A stretch of DNA of 64,000 nucleotides, taken from the NCBI RefSeq assembly GCF_001427865.1, contig NZ_LMHH01000001.1:1178001-1242000 (forward strand). Direction: 5' to 3'. Numbering within the stretch: the first letter of the stretch is position 1; each line of letters opens with the position of its first letter. Of this stretch, positions 20,264 through 28,888 are shown piece by piece. Source of the stretch: Altererythrobacter sp. Root672. GTDB lineage: Bacteria; Pseudomonadota; Alphaproteobacteria; Sphingomonadales; Sphingomonadaceae. Both the position numbers and the translations under genes were made by a program. The notes under the pieces are model-generated. The model made no database searches, was not told the DNA's origin, and worked only from the letters and a program-made list of their open reading frames with translations.

Positions 20264-22605
20264 GGCAACACGATGGTGGCTGTCGTGCCGGAGCCCTTTT
20301 CCGACTGCAGCTCAAGCCGGCCGCCGTGGGCTTCGATCAGTTGCCGGGCGAGCGGCAGGCCAAGCCCGCCACGCCGGCTCTCAGGCTTGCCATCTGCGCC
20401 CATTCGATAGCCATCGAGGGCCCGTGCGAGCTCGCTCGGCTTCATGCCCGGGCCATTGTCGGAAACCACGATCCGCACACCCTGCTTGCGACGGGAGAGC
20501 GCGACGAGAATGCGGCCGCCATTCGGCGCCGCCTTGATCGCATTGTCGAGAAGGTTGCCGATGGCGCGCTTCAGCTGACGAGTATCGGCCATGATCGAGC
20601 CCGCTGAGCGATCGCCGCGCAAGTCGAGCGTCAGGCTCTTCTCTTCGATTGCCTCTTCGCGTTCGCGTACGATTTGGGTGACGAAAGTCAGGAGCTCGGT
20701 TTCCTCGGTCGCGATCGGCAGCAGCCCGGCTTCGCTTTGCGTCAGGTCGAGCACACTTTCGATCTGGGCGCTCAGCCGTCCAACCGAAGCGAGGATCGCA
20801 GCCACATACTCCTGCCCCTGGTCGCTCAACTGCCCGGCGACGCCGGTCTGCAAAAGCTCGGCAAAACCGCCGATGGAGGTCAGCGGCGTGCGGAACTCGT
20901 AGGACATGTTGGCGAGGAACCGCGTCTTGACCGCATCGGCCTCTTCCAAAGCCGTATTGCGTTCGCGCAGGGCATCCTCGGCCTTCTTGCTGTCGGTGAC
21001 GTCGAGAACCGTAAGCAAACCGTTCCCGTCGGGCAGAGGCACGCCGGCAAACTCCAGGGTGCGGCCGTTCGAGAGTTGCACCCGCCCGCCGCGCTGCTTG
21101 CGATCGAGCGTGGCCGCGCGCACGACTTCGCCGATAGCTTCCCGCTGGCCAGGCCGCGCGAGTTTCGAACCGATGCGTTCGAGCAGGGATTCGATCCTCG
21201 GATGTTCGTCGAACCATTCCTCCGGCAATCCCCAGATCTCGGGGAAGCGGCGGTTCCACAGCTGCATGCGGCCGTCCGGCGCAAACACCGCGAGAGATTC
21301 GAACAGGCTGTCGAAGGTGGCCGTGCGCGTGCGCAAGAGCGTATCGCGCCCGGCGGACAACGCCAGTTGCTCGGAACGGTCTTCGGCGACCATGAACAAC
21401 CCGCCATCGGGCAAAGGCTGGGCAACGATGCGCAGGTGTGTGCCATCCGACAGGGTCCAGGCATCCTCGTTCGCCTCGCCGGCCGTGAACCAACCGCCCA
21501 GCTCACGGCGCCAGACCGGAAAGTCACGCACTTCGGGCAATCGCCCGGCCTCACGCGCGGTATCGAGGAAGCGGTCGAACTTGAGCGGATCGAGCCGGGC
21601 CGCAGGCGGCATCGCGAAGATGCGTTGGAAAGGCTGGTTGGCGAACGTCAGCAGGCGATCCGCATCGAACTGCGCCACGCCGATCGAGAGCTGGTCGATG
21701 ATCTGGCGCTGAGCCTCGCGGAAGGCGCGGAATTCGCGCGCCTGTTCCTCCATCTCTTCGATGTCGATCGCATAGCCCGCAACGCCTTCCTTGCCGAGCG
21801 GCAGGTCGCTGACCCGCAAGGTGCGGCGTTGGGTGCCGACAGTGGCCTGGACGATGCGCTCGACCGGCAGATCCTTGTCAGCCGCCTGGCGCGCGACTTG
21901 TGCCGCGCTGAGCCCGTCGACCACTTCGATCAGTTCGATCTGCTTCTTGACGCAATCCTCGGCGCTCTCGCTGCCGACCGCTTCGACATAGGCGCTGTTG
22001 ACGAGGCGCAGCTTCATGTCCGGACCGCGGAACCACATCGGCGTGGGTGCGGCCTCGATCAGGCCGACAAGCGCGGCAAAGTCGGTCTTTGCCCTGGCGG
22101 TTTCGCTGCGCAAGCGCGCCAGCTCGCCCTGGCTTTCGGAGAAATCGAACCACCACAACAACGCCGCTCCGTTCGGGGCGATGACGGAGTCGGCCAGATG
22201 GCAACGGATCGCCAGGCTCTTGCCCGAACCGCGCGGCGTCGCGACCATGCTGAAGGGAGCGGCAGTCTTCTGCGTCTTGCGTACGGCATCGCGCAGTTGC
22301 TCGAGGTCGTCGGCCTCAAGGCCGCCCGCCTCCCCACCGTCGAGTTCGCTCAGGTATCCAGGAAGCTTTTGCAGCCCCAGCCAGGCCGCAAGCCGTTCTG
22401 GCCCTTCGATCTTGCCGTCAGACTTCACCAGTAGCGGAATCGCGGGCGAATCGTCGATCATCCGCGTCAGCCGGCGCGCAGTCGACCGGGCCGTGCGCGC
22501 GTGGCGAGCGCGGCTTTGCGCCGCCAGTACCAGCCAGACCGCGCCAAAAGTCCACGCCGCCAACAGGAGGCCGAGCATGACCAGCGCGACAGGAGATAAT
22601 TCCAT
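20260..22605 (-). CDS. divL: DivL-like PAS-domain histidine-kinase homologue with Tyr in the H-box
   Basis: A 781-residue protein: one N-terminal membrane helix (residues 5-28), several PAS-like domains (about 45-550), a DHp helix pair and a C-terminal HATPase. The phosphoacceptor box reads NMSYEFRTPLTSIGGFAELL with Tyr569 in place of the usual His; the TAC codon is at 20899-20901. This substitution is the mark of Caulobacter DivL (Tyr550), a pseudokinase-like regulator that binds DivK~P and controls CckA and CtrA. N box NLLDNAIKA, DNGPGM and GGLGLPLA are intact, so nucleotide binding should persist. It heads the overlapping convoy leading to addAB. Confidence 0.88.
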   Translation of the reverse strand: MELSPVALVMLGLLLAAWTFGAVWLVLAAQSRARHARTARSTARRLTRMIDDSPAIPLLVKSDGKIEGPERLAAWLGLQKLPGYLSELDGGEAGGLEADDLEQLRDAVRKTQKTAAPFSMVATPRGSGKSLAIRCHLADSVIAPNGAALLWWFDFSESQGELARLRSETARAKTDFAALVGLIEAAPTPMWFRGPDMKLRLVNSAYVEAVGSESAEDCVKKQIELIEVVDGLSAAQVARQAADKDLPVERIVQATVGTQRRTLRVSDLPLGKEGVAGYAIDIEEMEEQAREFRAFREAQRQIIDQLSIGVAQFDADRLLTFANQPFQRIFAMPPAARLDPLKFDRFLDTAREAGRLPEVRDFPVWRRELGGWFTAGEANEDAWTLSDGTHLRIVAQPLPDGGLFMVAEDRSEQLALSAGRDTLLRTRTATFDSLFESLAVFAPDGRMQLWNRRFPEIWGLPEEWFDEHPRIESLLERIGSKLARPGQREAIGEVVRAATLDRKQRGGRVQLSNGRTLEFAGVPLPDGNGLLTVLDVTDSKKAEDALRERNTALEEADAVKTRFLANMSYEFRTPLTSIGGFAELLQTGVAGQLSDQGQEYVAAILASVGRLSAQIESVLDLTQSEAGLLPIATEETELLTFVTQIVREREEAIEEKSLTLDLRGDRSAGSIMADTRQLKRAIGNLLDNAIKAAPNGGRILVALSRRKQGVRIVVSDNGPGMKPSELARALDGYRMGADGKPESRRGGLGLPLARQLIEAHGGRLELQSEKGSGTTATIVLP

Positions 22606-22687
22606 GACCTGTCAGCTATTAGCGCGGAGGGGGTGATGCAATGCCCGAAGCCGCCTCCTGCACGACTATTGAGGCCGAATGTGCCCA

Positions 22688-22713
22688 GTCACCCCCGCCG
22701 AAGCGGGGGTGAC
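22688..22713. repeat. GC-rich palindrome after ahcY
   Basis: A perfect 11-bp stem (GTCACCCCCGC/GCGGGGGTGAC) with loop CGAA, 15 bases past the ahcY stop on the minus strand. There is no T tract after it. It belongs in style with the short GC-rich intergenic palindromes common in this group and may serve as a transcript end or a dispersed repeat. Confidence 0.6.
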
Positions 22714-22727
22714 GAGCGTTTACGAGA

Positions 22728-24137
22728 TCAATAGCGGTAATGGTCGGCCTTGAACGGCCCATTTGCCGGCACGCCGATGTAGTCGGCCTGGCGCTGGCTC
22801 AGCTTGGTCAGCTTGGCGCCGAGCTTGTCGAGGTGCAGCGCAGCGACCTTCTCGTCGAGGTGCTTGGGCAGGATGTAGACGTCGTTCTGGTATTCGCCGC
22901 TCTTGGTGAAGAGCTCGATCTGCGCCAGCACCTGGTTGGTGAAGCTGCAGCTCATGACGAAGCTCGGGTGGCCGGTGGCGCAGCCGAGGTTCACCAGGCG
23001 ACCCTTGGCGAGAATGATGATCTTCTTGCCGTCCGGGAAAGTGACCAGGTCGGTGCCCGGCTTCACTTCCGACCAATCGTAGTTGTCGAGCGCGGCGATC
23101 TGGATCTCGCTGTCGAAGTGACCGATGTTGCAGACGATGCTCATCGGCTTCATCGCCTTCATGTGCTCGGCGGTGATCACGTCCTCGTTGCCGGTCGCGG
23201 TGACGAAGATGTCGCAGCGCTTGACCGCTTCTTCCATCGTCACGACTTCGTAGCCTTCCATCGCCGCCTGGAGCGCGCAGATCGGATCGATCTCGGTCAC
23301 CATCACGCGCGCACCGCCATTGCGGAGGCTGTCGGCCGAACCCTTGCCAACGTCACCGAAACCGGCGACGCAAGCGACCTTACCGGCCAGCATCACGTCG
23401 GTCGCGCGACGGATCGCGTCGACCAGCGATTCCTTGCAGCCATAGAGGTTGTCGAACTTCGACTTGGTCACGCTGTCGTTCACGTTGATCGCCGGGAACG
23501 GCAGCTTGCCCTGCTTGGCCAGGCTATAGAGGCGATGGACGCCGGTGGTGGTTTCCTCCGACACGCCGCGGATCGCCTGGACCGTCTTGGTCAGGTAGCC
23601 CGGCTTGGCCTTGAGGTAAGCATTGAGCGCGCGAACGAACTCGATTTCCTCGGCATTGGAGGGTTCGAACAGAGCTTCGCCAGCTTCGACGCGAGCGCCC
23701 CACAACGCGAACATGGTCGCATCGCCGCCGTCGTCGAGGATGATGTTGCAAGTGGAGTCATCACCCCAGTCGAAGATCCTGCCGACGTAATCCCAATAAT
23801 CGGCCAGGCTCTCGCCCTTGATAGCGAACACCGGAATACCCTGCGCCGCGATGGCGGCAGCAGCGTGGTCCTGGGTCGAGAAGATGTTGCAGGTGGCCCA
23901 ACGGACCTCGGCGCCGAGCGCGACGAGCGTCTCGATCAGCACGGCGGTCTGGATGGTCATGTGCAGTGAGCCGGTGATCCGCGCGCCCTTGAGCGGCTGC
24001 GAAGCGCCAAATTCCTCGCGCAGAGCCATCAGGCCCGGCATCTCGGTTTCGGCAATGGCGATTTCGGCCCGGCCATAGTCGGCCTGAGAGATGTCCTGGA
24101 CGATATAGTCTTGTTCAACGACGGCAGCGGTAGCCAC
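22728..24137 (-). CDS. ahcY: Adenosylhomocysteinase
   Basis: A 469-residue S-adenosylhomocysteine hydrolase that splits SAH into adenosine and homocysteine, keeping methylation reactions running. The NAD-binding motif is [16 protein letters not shown] and the C-terminus ends in the diagnostic PFKADHYRY, whose Lys/Tyr reach into the neighbouring NAD site of the tetramer. The start is GTG at 24135-24137, with AGGAG 9 bases before it; the longer frame to 24212 lacks family similarity. The 5' region (24138-24290) showed me no convincing SAH riboswitch. It is divergent from the ECF41 module. Confidence 0.97.
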   Translation of the reverse strand: MATAAVVEQDYIVQDISQADYGRAEIAIAETEMPGLMALREEFGASQPLKGARITGSLHMTIQTAVLIETLVALGAEVRWATCNIFSTQDHAAAAIAAQGIPVFAIKGESLADYWDYVGRIFDWGDDSTCNIILDDGGDATMFALWGARVEAGEALFEPSNAEEIEFVRALNAYLKAKPGYLTKTVQAIRGVSEETTTGVHRLYSLAKQGKLPFPAINVNDSVTKSKFDNLYGCKESLVDAIRRATDVMLAGKVACVAGFGDVGKGSADSLRNGGARVMVTEIDPICALQAAMEGYEVVTMEEAVKRCDIFVTATGNEDVITAEHMKAMKPMSIVCNIGHFDSEIQIAALDNYDWSEVKPGTDLVTFPDGKKIIILAKGRLVNLGCATGHPSFVMSCSFTNQVLAQIELFTKSGEYQNDVYILPKHLDEKVAALHLDKLGAKLTKLSQRQADYIGVPANGPFKADHYRY

Positions 24138-24292
24138 GGTGCAACACTCCTGTGCTTTGGGGTGAAGGCGCAGCCGGGGCTCCATGCCGACGCCGATATC
24201 GCGAACGCACATAGTCGGTCACGCCCCGCATGGCAAACCCGGCTTCCGCGATCCGCTGGCTGAATAGGTGGAACGAAAAAGTTCGGCAGCAA

Positions 24293-24319
24293 TGTCACAT
24301 CCAGGTTCGCTGCCTCGTC
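24293..24319 (+). promoter_or_regulatory. Predicted ECF41 sigma factor promoter
   Basis: TGTCACA (24293-24299), a 16-base spacer, and CGTC (24316-24319) sit 35 bases before the start of the carboxymuconolactone-decarboxylase gene. This is exactly the -35/-10 pattern described for promoters of the ECF41 group, and the sigma factor encoded two genes down belongs to that group. It suggests autoregulation of this two-gene operon. Confidence 0.75.
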
Positions 24320-24354
24320 AATGCATCATTCCTAGCGATGAAACGGATGCAATC

Positions 24355-24810
24355 ATGACGAAACGCCTTAATCCCTACACCGCCGCGCCGGAACTCATGA
24401 AGGCCTGGCTTGCCCACTCGACCGAGGTTGCCGAAAGCGGGCTTGAGAAGCCCTTGGTCGAGCTCGTGAAAATTCGCGCCTCCCAGATCAACGGCTGCGC
24501 GAATTGCCTTAACATGCATACATTTGAGGCGCGCCAGGCCGGGGAGACCGAACAGCGGCTCGCTCTGCTGAGTGCGTGGGAAGAAGCGCCGTGCTTCAGC
24601 GACCGCGAACGTGCCGCGCTGGCCTGGACCGATCATCTCACACTGGTTGCCAAGAAGCGCGCGCCTGCCCACGTCTATGCCCGACTGGACGAGCTGTTCA
24701 GCAAGGAAGAACAAGTGAAGCTGACCCTGATGATCAACGTGATCAATGGCTGGAACCGGCTCGCGGTTGCTTTCGAATTGTTCGATCCGGGGCTAGGCTG
24801 GAAGGCATGA
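24355..24810 (+). CDS. Carboxymuconolactone decarboxylase family (AhpD-like) protein
   Basis: A 151-residue all-helical protein with the AhpD-type redox motif GCANCLNMH (Cys48, Cys51, His55). Such proteins act as small peroxidase or disulfide-exchange partners; true decarboxylase activity is unlikely given the CxxC. ATG at 24355 was chosen because the conserved pattern begins right after it and a longer frame runs through the promoter. The stop overlaps the start of the ECF41 sigma gene as ATGA. Genes of this family are the usual partner and target of ECF41 sigma factors, together with oxidoreductases and epimerases. Confidence 0.93.
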   Translation: MTKRLNPYTAAPELMKAWLAHSTEVAESGLEKPLVELVKIRASQINGCANCLNMHTFEARQAGETEQRLALLSAWEEAPCFSDRERAALAWTDHLTLVAKKRAPAHVYARLDELFSKEEQVKLTLMINVINGWNRLAVAFELFDPGLGWKA

Positions 24811-25661
24811 ACGAGGCCGCCGCTCAGTTCGAGGCATTGAGGCCACGGCTCTTGCGCGTTGCCTATCGTATGCTCGGCTCGATGGGCGATGCCGAAGACG
24901 TGGTGCAAGACGCGTGGATACGCTGGCAGGCGGCAGATCGCGCAGTCGTGCGTACGCCCGAAGCTTTCCTGCGCCGCGTGGTCACACGGCTGTGTCTCGA
25001 CCAACTCAAATCGGCGAGGACGCAGCGCGAAGATTACGTTGGAACCTGGCTGCCCGACCCGGTGGTGGAGGCCGATGATGTGGAAGACGTGACACTTCCG
25101 CTCATGCTCGCACTCGATCGGCTCTCCCCGCTGGAACGCGCGGCCTTCCTGCTTCACGACGTCTTCGGCGAGAGCTTCGAGCAGATCGGAGACACCCTCG
25201 GCCGCGATGCCGCCGCGTGCCGCCAACTCGCCAGCCGGGCCCGCGAGCACGTGAGAGCAGAAAAGCCGCGCTTTCCTGTCGACCGCGCCCACGGGATGGA
25301 GATCGCCGAGGCCTTCTTCGCCGCCTCGCGCGAAGGCGACACCGCACGGCTCGGGACGATGTTGGCGACGGACGTCGGGTTCTATTCGGACGGCGGCGGC
25401 AAGCGGCCAGCCGTGGCTCGCGTGATGCGAGGGGTCGGCGAGGTAGCACGGACTTACGCGGCCCTCGCCCGGCTGACTCGCGGCTATAGGGGGGCGCTGA
25501 TCCGCTTTGCTTTTGTAAATGGCCTTCCCGGCTTCATCACGCGCGAAGCTGACGGCGTGCTGCAGACTACGGCGCTCGTGATCGAAGAAGGCAAGGTCCG
25601 GGCCATCTATGTCATGCGCAACCCCGACAAGCTCCAGCATCTGGAAAGCGCGCTTCATTAG
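24807..25661 (+). CDS. ECF41-group RNA polymerase sigma factor with C-terminal SnoaL-like domain
   Basis: A 284-residue sigma factor (SigJ type). Sigma region 2 spans about residues 10-72 (RMLGSMGDAEDVVQDAWIRW), region 4 about 95-150 (LSPLERAAFLLHDVFGESFE), followed by a SnoaL-like domain at 160-284. ECF41 landmarks are visible: WLPDP at 81-85 (usually WLPEP), DGGGK at 195-199 and NGLPG at 238-242. In this group the fused domain replaces an anti-sigma factor, and no anti-sigma gene is present here. The predicted target promoter lies before the partner gene. The signal it senses is unknown. Confidence 0.94.
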   Translation: MNEAAAQFEALRPRLLRVAYRMLGSMGDAEDVVQDAWIRWQAADRAVVRTPEAFLRRVVTRLCLDQLKSARTQREDYVGTWLPDPVVEADDVEDVTLPLMLALDRLSPLERAAFLLHDVFGESFEQIGDTLGRDAAACRQLASRAREHVRAEKPRFPVDRAHGMEIAEAFFAASREGDTARLGTMLATDVGFYSDGGGKRPAVARVMRGVGEVARTYAALARLTRGYRGALIRFAFVNGLPGFITREADGVLQTTALVIEEGKVRAIYVMRNPDKLQHLESALH

Positions 25662-25739
25662 CCGTCACTTCGTTCGCGGTTGCGCACCGAGCGGCAGAAC
25701 CTATGTACGCATGCGCACTCACACAGGAGAACGGTTCAG

Positions 25740-26219
25740 ATGACAATTTCCAAGGGCGACAAGCTGCCTGACGTAACGCTGGTCAAGGTAACCGAGAACG
25801 GACCTGAGAAGGTTCAGAGCGGCGAGTACTTCGCCGGCAAGAAGGTTGCGCTGTTCTCCGTGCCGGGTGCGTTCACCCCGACTTGCTCGGTCAAGCACCT
25901 GCCGGGCTTCGTCGAGAAGGCCGCCGAACTCAAGGCCAAGGGCGTCGACGAGATCGTCGGTACCGCGGTGAACGATGCTTTCGTGCTTGGCGCATGGAAC
26001 AAGGCATCGGGTTCATCGGACATTACCATGCTCGCGGACGGTAACGGCGACTTCGCAGAAGCGATCGGCCTGACGATGGACGGCAGCGGCTTCGGCATGG
26101 GCAAGCGCGCCCAACGCTACTCGATGATCGTCAACGATGGCGTGGTCGAGGAGCTCAATGTCGAAGCGCCGGGTGACTTCAAAGTCAGCAGCGCCGAGCA
26201 TATCCTCGGACAGCTCTAA
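25740..26219 (+). CDS. Peroxiredoxin (Prx5-type), one cysteine
   Basis: A 159-residue thiol peroxidase reducing H2O2 and organic peroxides in the cytosol. The active site is PGAFTPTCS with peroxidatic Cys49, the only cysteine in the protein, so it must be recycled by an external thiol such as glutathione/glutaredoxin or thioredoxin. ATG at 25740 follows AGGAGA at good spacing; the longer frame upstream is unlike the family. A strong intrinsic terminator follows at 26245. It lies just after the ECF41/AhpD module but has its own leader, so a shared function in peroxide defence is only suggestive. Confidence 0.95.
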   Translation: MTISKGDKLPDVTLVKVTENGPEKVQSGEYFAGKKVALFSVPGAFTPTCSVKHLPGFVEKAAELKAKGVDEIVGTAVNDAFVLGAWNKASGSSDITMLADGNGDFAEAIGLTMDGSGFGMGKRAQRYSMIVNDGVVEELNVEAPGDFKVSSAEHILGQL

Positions 26220-26244
26220 GGCACGGCCTTCAGTCGAACCAACG

Positions 26245-26275
26245 AAGGGCGCCCCACTACGGGCGCCCTTTTTTG
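26245..26275 (+). terminator. Rho-independent terminator of the peroxiredoxin gene
   Basis: A perfect 10-bp stem AAGGGCGCCC/GGGCGCCCTT (26245-26254/26261-26270), a 6-base loop, and a run of six T from 26269. It starts 26 bases after the stop codon. Confidence 0.93.
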
Positions 26276-26314
26276 TTGAGAGTCGCTGCGGTGAAAGACC
26301 CTACAGACAACGCG

Positions 26315-28705
26315 TCACGCGCCGTATTTCACAATCCCGTAGGGGTTGAATTTGAAGCTATCCTCTTCGTGATTCATATCCCTGGTCAGCCGCGCACCGC
26401 GTGACTCCAATGAGGCAGCCAGGCCTTGCGCGGCGATCTCGTCGGCAATGCTGTCCATGATGGCGATCGCCTGCCATTCGTCTCCCGCCAACTGCGCGAC
26501 ATGGACATCGGGCAGCCCGACAAGGTGGAAACCTACGCTCTCGAAGTAGGCCTCTGAAGAGAGCGGACGCTTGGCAAAAGCTAGGCGGGCGATCCGCCGC
26601 TGCTCCAGTTGATCGTCGCTGGCCACCGCTGCCGCAGCCTCTGCAACCAAGTCGCGCCAGCGCTGAACGCCGTGGGCGGCACCCGCGCTCTCCGCCTTGA
26701 TCGCCACCGCCCCTGCATCGAGCAAGTCATCGATCAGCATCAACGCCGCCATCGAAAACGCGACGCTGTTGTCCTGCGTCATCGGCGGGCTCAACACGTA
26801 GAGGACGGATTGGTGATCGGCGACGGCTTGCGCGTCGGCTTCGGTCCAGGCCCCCGGCTCCACCCGATCGCGGCAGATATCGAACGAGGCGACCATGCGA
26901 TCGTCCGGCTCTTCCTGCGAATAGTCCCCGTCGATGTTGAAGCCTTCGGCATATTCGCCCGCTTTGCTGACAGCCGTCACGACATCACGCAGCGGTTGCA
27001 GATCGTGGGTCGCGCCCAGAATGCACAGGATGTGGCGTGGCTGTACGGCCGAGAAGGGGCTGTCCTGAGGATCTTCATCCACCTCTTGCACAGTATCTGC
27101 AGCGGCAAGATACCCCTTATCCCGCCAATGCTGCAGGGCGAAAGCGTCGCCGCAATGGGGCACTTCCCCGCGTTCGATCAGCGCGTCATTGGCAAGATCG
27201 AGCTGCCGGCGCCCAACCCGAAACATCAGCGTCGCCAGCTGCAGAGGGCGGCCGCCTAGAAAACTGGCCGGCACGCGATCGTCATCGCTGTCGAAGTGAC
27301 TCTTGTATTCAATAAACACGCTTTCCGTTCCGTCGACCTGGCGGTGGATCGTGAAGAACCAGGTCTGATTCCGCTCCGTGCCTTCGGCATCGACGCACTC
27401 GCGGATCAGCCTGAGCTTGGGCGGGAGTGGTTCATCGCCAAACGAGGCGCCTTCCTGGCTGAAAGCGCACTCGATATCGCCAAGCCAGAAGCCGTAGCGA
27501 TCGTCGTCGGTGAAATCGTCATAGGGAGCGACGACGGGCAGCGCGAGCAGCCGGCGCACCTCGTCCGGGTTAATCAGCGTGCGGGCGTAATCATAAGTGG
27601 ACACTCCGTCGAGCAGGGCGTTCCAGCCGGTTTCCAGCAAACGCTGATACTCCGGCGGGAGTGAGAGCACCTCTCCCGACAACGGATTAGGGTCTTCAAA
27701 GTGGTGCCATTCACCGTCACCAGCCTGAACATCCTTACCCATCGCCGATATATCCCAGCGGCCAGTTACGGCGGCACCGGTCAACTTGCCGAAGAGTGAG
27801 CGGCGCTCTTCCTCCCAGTTGGCCGAGATAAACAGAACTTGGCGATCGTTCCACAGGCGGACGAAGCGCCTCGCAGACTTCTGGATGCCTGCCTGCACCG
27901 AGACATCCTCACCCACCTGGAAGCTGAAATCCGTTATGTTTGGATAGTCCGGATCGTGGACCATCCGCGAAGGGTCGGTGACCTTGAGTATATTCTCTAA
28001 GCTCACGTCCCGCTGTTCGAACATGGATGGGATGGCCATCGGCGCCTGCTCGATCCCTTCCATGCGCACGACTGGCTGCCCCGCCCGCAGCATGTCCAAC
28101 ATGGCCCCGCGGTGCAGCAGGACTTCCGTGTCATCGGCGTTTTGCGAAAGGCAATCGGGATCGAGCAACTCCGACATCGCCTGCTCGTCCATCAGGTACA
28201 ACTCGCCGCCGTCCGGGTCACCCGAGGTCAATCGGCGGCGGATGCCCCGCGGCTCGCGGAAGAAGAAGTGATATTCATCCGTATCGATGCACAACGCGGC
28301 CGAGATAGTCCCGCAAACGGTCATGCTGCCATGACTGTAATCGCCCCACAGCAGCTCTTCGACCTCCACGTCACCGGTAACATGGACCTCTTGCCCGCCA
28401 AGGAGCGCGTTACGCACTTTCAAGTTGCCGTTGACGATCAACCCAATGGCACCGTCGGTCTCTTCATTGCCGATCCAGCTTTCGACCGTGAGATCGCCCT
28501 CCACCAGAACCATGAAGAAAGTCTCGGCTCCCTCTTCAGTCGGGAAATCGAGATCGAGTTCGGGCAGCGTTGTGTCGCCGCGATAGACCTTGACGGTCTC
28601 ATCCTCGAACGCCCCATCCTTGAGCTCGTTGAGCGCACGCGCCCAGGAATCTTTGGGCAGGCGGTCTTTGATCTGCGAGAACGGAAGTAGTTCGTACTGT
28701 GGCAT
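26315..28705 (-). CDS. Large multidomain protein of unknown function with a bactofilin-like beta-solenoid segment
   Basis: A 796-residue acidic protein with no signal peptide or membrane helix. Three parts can be seen. Residues about 60-150 form repeated short strands of the type VEGDLTV, VNGNLKV, VTGDVEV, GSMTVCGTI, like the right-handed beta-solenoid of bactofilins and of some immunity-type proteins. Residues about 230-520 are unrecognised, with a WFFTIHRQVDG and FIEYKSHF segment. Residues about 555-790 contain RHILCILGATHDLQPLRDVV, DHQSVLYVLSPP and AVAIKAESAGAAHG, which look like a separate domain. It stands alone, convergent with the peroxiredoxin gene. A resemblance to polymorphic-toxin immunity proteins is a guess. 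Confidence 0.8.
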   Translation of the reverse strand: MPQYELLPFSQIKDRLPKDSWARALNELKDGAFEDETVKVYRGDTTLPELDLDFPTEEGAETFFMVLVEGDLTVESWIGNEETDGAIGLIVNGNLKVRNALLGGQEVHVTGDVEVEELLWGDYSHGSMTVCGTISAALCIDTDEYHFFFREPRGIRRRLTSGDPDGGELYLMDEQAMSELLDPDCLSQNADDTEVLLHRGAMLDMLRAGQPVVRMEGIEQAPMAIPSMFEQRDVSLENILKVTDPSRMVHDPDYPNITDFSFQVGEDVSVQAGIQKSARRFVRLWNDRQVLFISANWEEERRSLFGKLTGAAVTGRWDISAMGKDVQAGDGEWHHFEDPNPLSGEVLSLPPEYQRLLETGWNALLDGVSTYDYARTLINPDEVRRLLALPVVAPYDDFTDDDRYGFWLGDIECAFSQEGASFGDEPLPPKLRLIRECVDAEGTERNQTWFFTIHRQVDGTESVFIEYKSHFDSDDDRVPASFLGGRPLQLATLMFRVGRRQLDLANDALIERGEVPHCGDAFALQHWRDKGYLAAADTVQEVDEDPQDSPFSAVQPRHILCILGATHDLQPLRDVVTAVSKAGEYAEGFNIDGDYSQEEPDDRMVASFDICRDRVEPGAWTEADAQAVADHQSVLYVLSPPMTQDNSVAFSMAALMLIDDLLDAGAVAIKAESAGAAHGVQRWRDLVAEAAAAVASDDQLEQRRIARLAFAKRPLSSEAYFESVGFHLVGLPDVHVAQLAGDEWQAIAIMDSIADEIAAQGLAASLESRGARLTRDMNHEEDSFKFNPYGIVKYGA

Positions 28706-28888
28706 GTGACGGATAAGCCGATCGTCCGAGAGTTCACCTCACAGCACGACACACCGCTAACAAACCAACGAAGGTGGATCGCAGGCGCACAACTGCTGCC
28801 GCGCCGATCACCCGATCGAGCGTTTAAGTACCGTACCAGCCGCTGGACTTCGTCTCTTTACGCAGATTCCCGTAAGGGCACGCTGCCC

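Noticed and set aside
20674-22434. A 586-codon frame opposite divL
   Set aside because: No family pattern or ribosome site; explained by the third-position GC of the real gene.
24138-24290. SAH or SAM riboswitch upstream of ahcY
   Set aside because: I read the minus strand for the conserved SAH-riboswitch core and pseudoknot partners and could not form them. A covariance-model search would decide.
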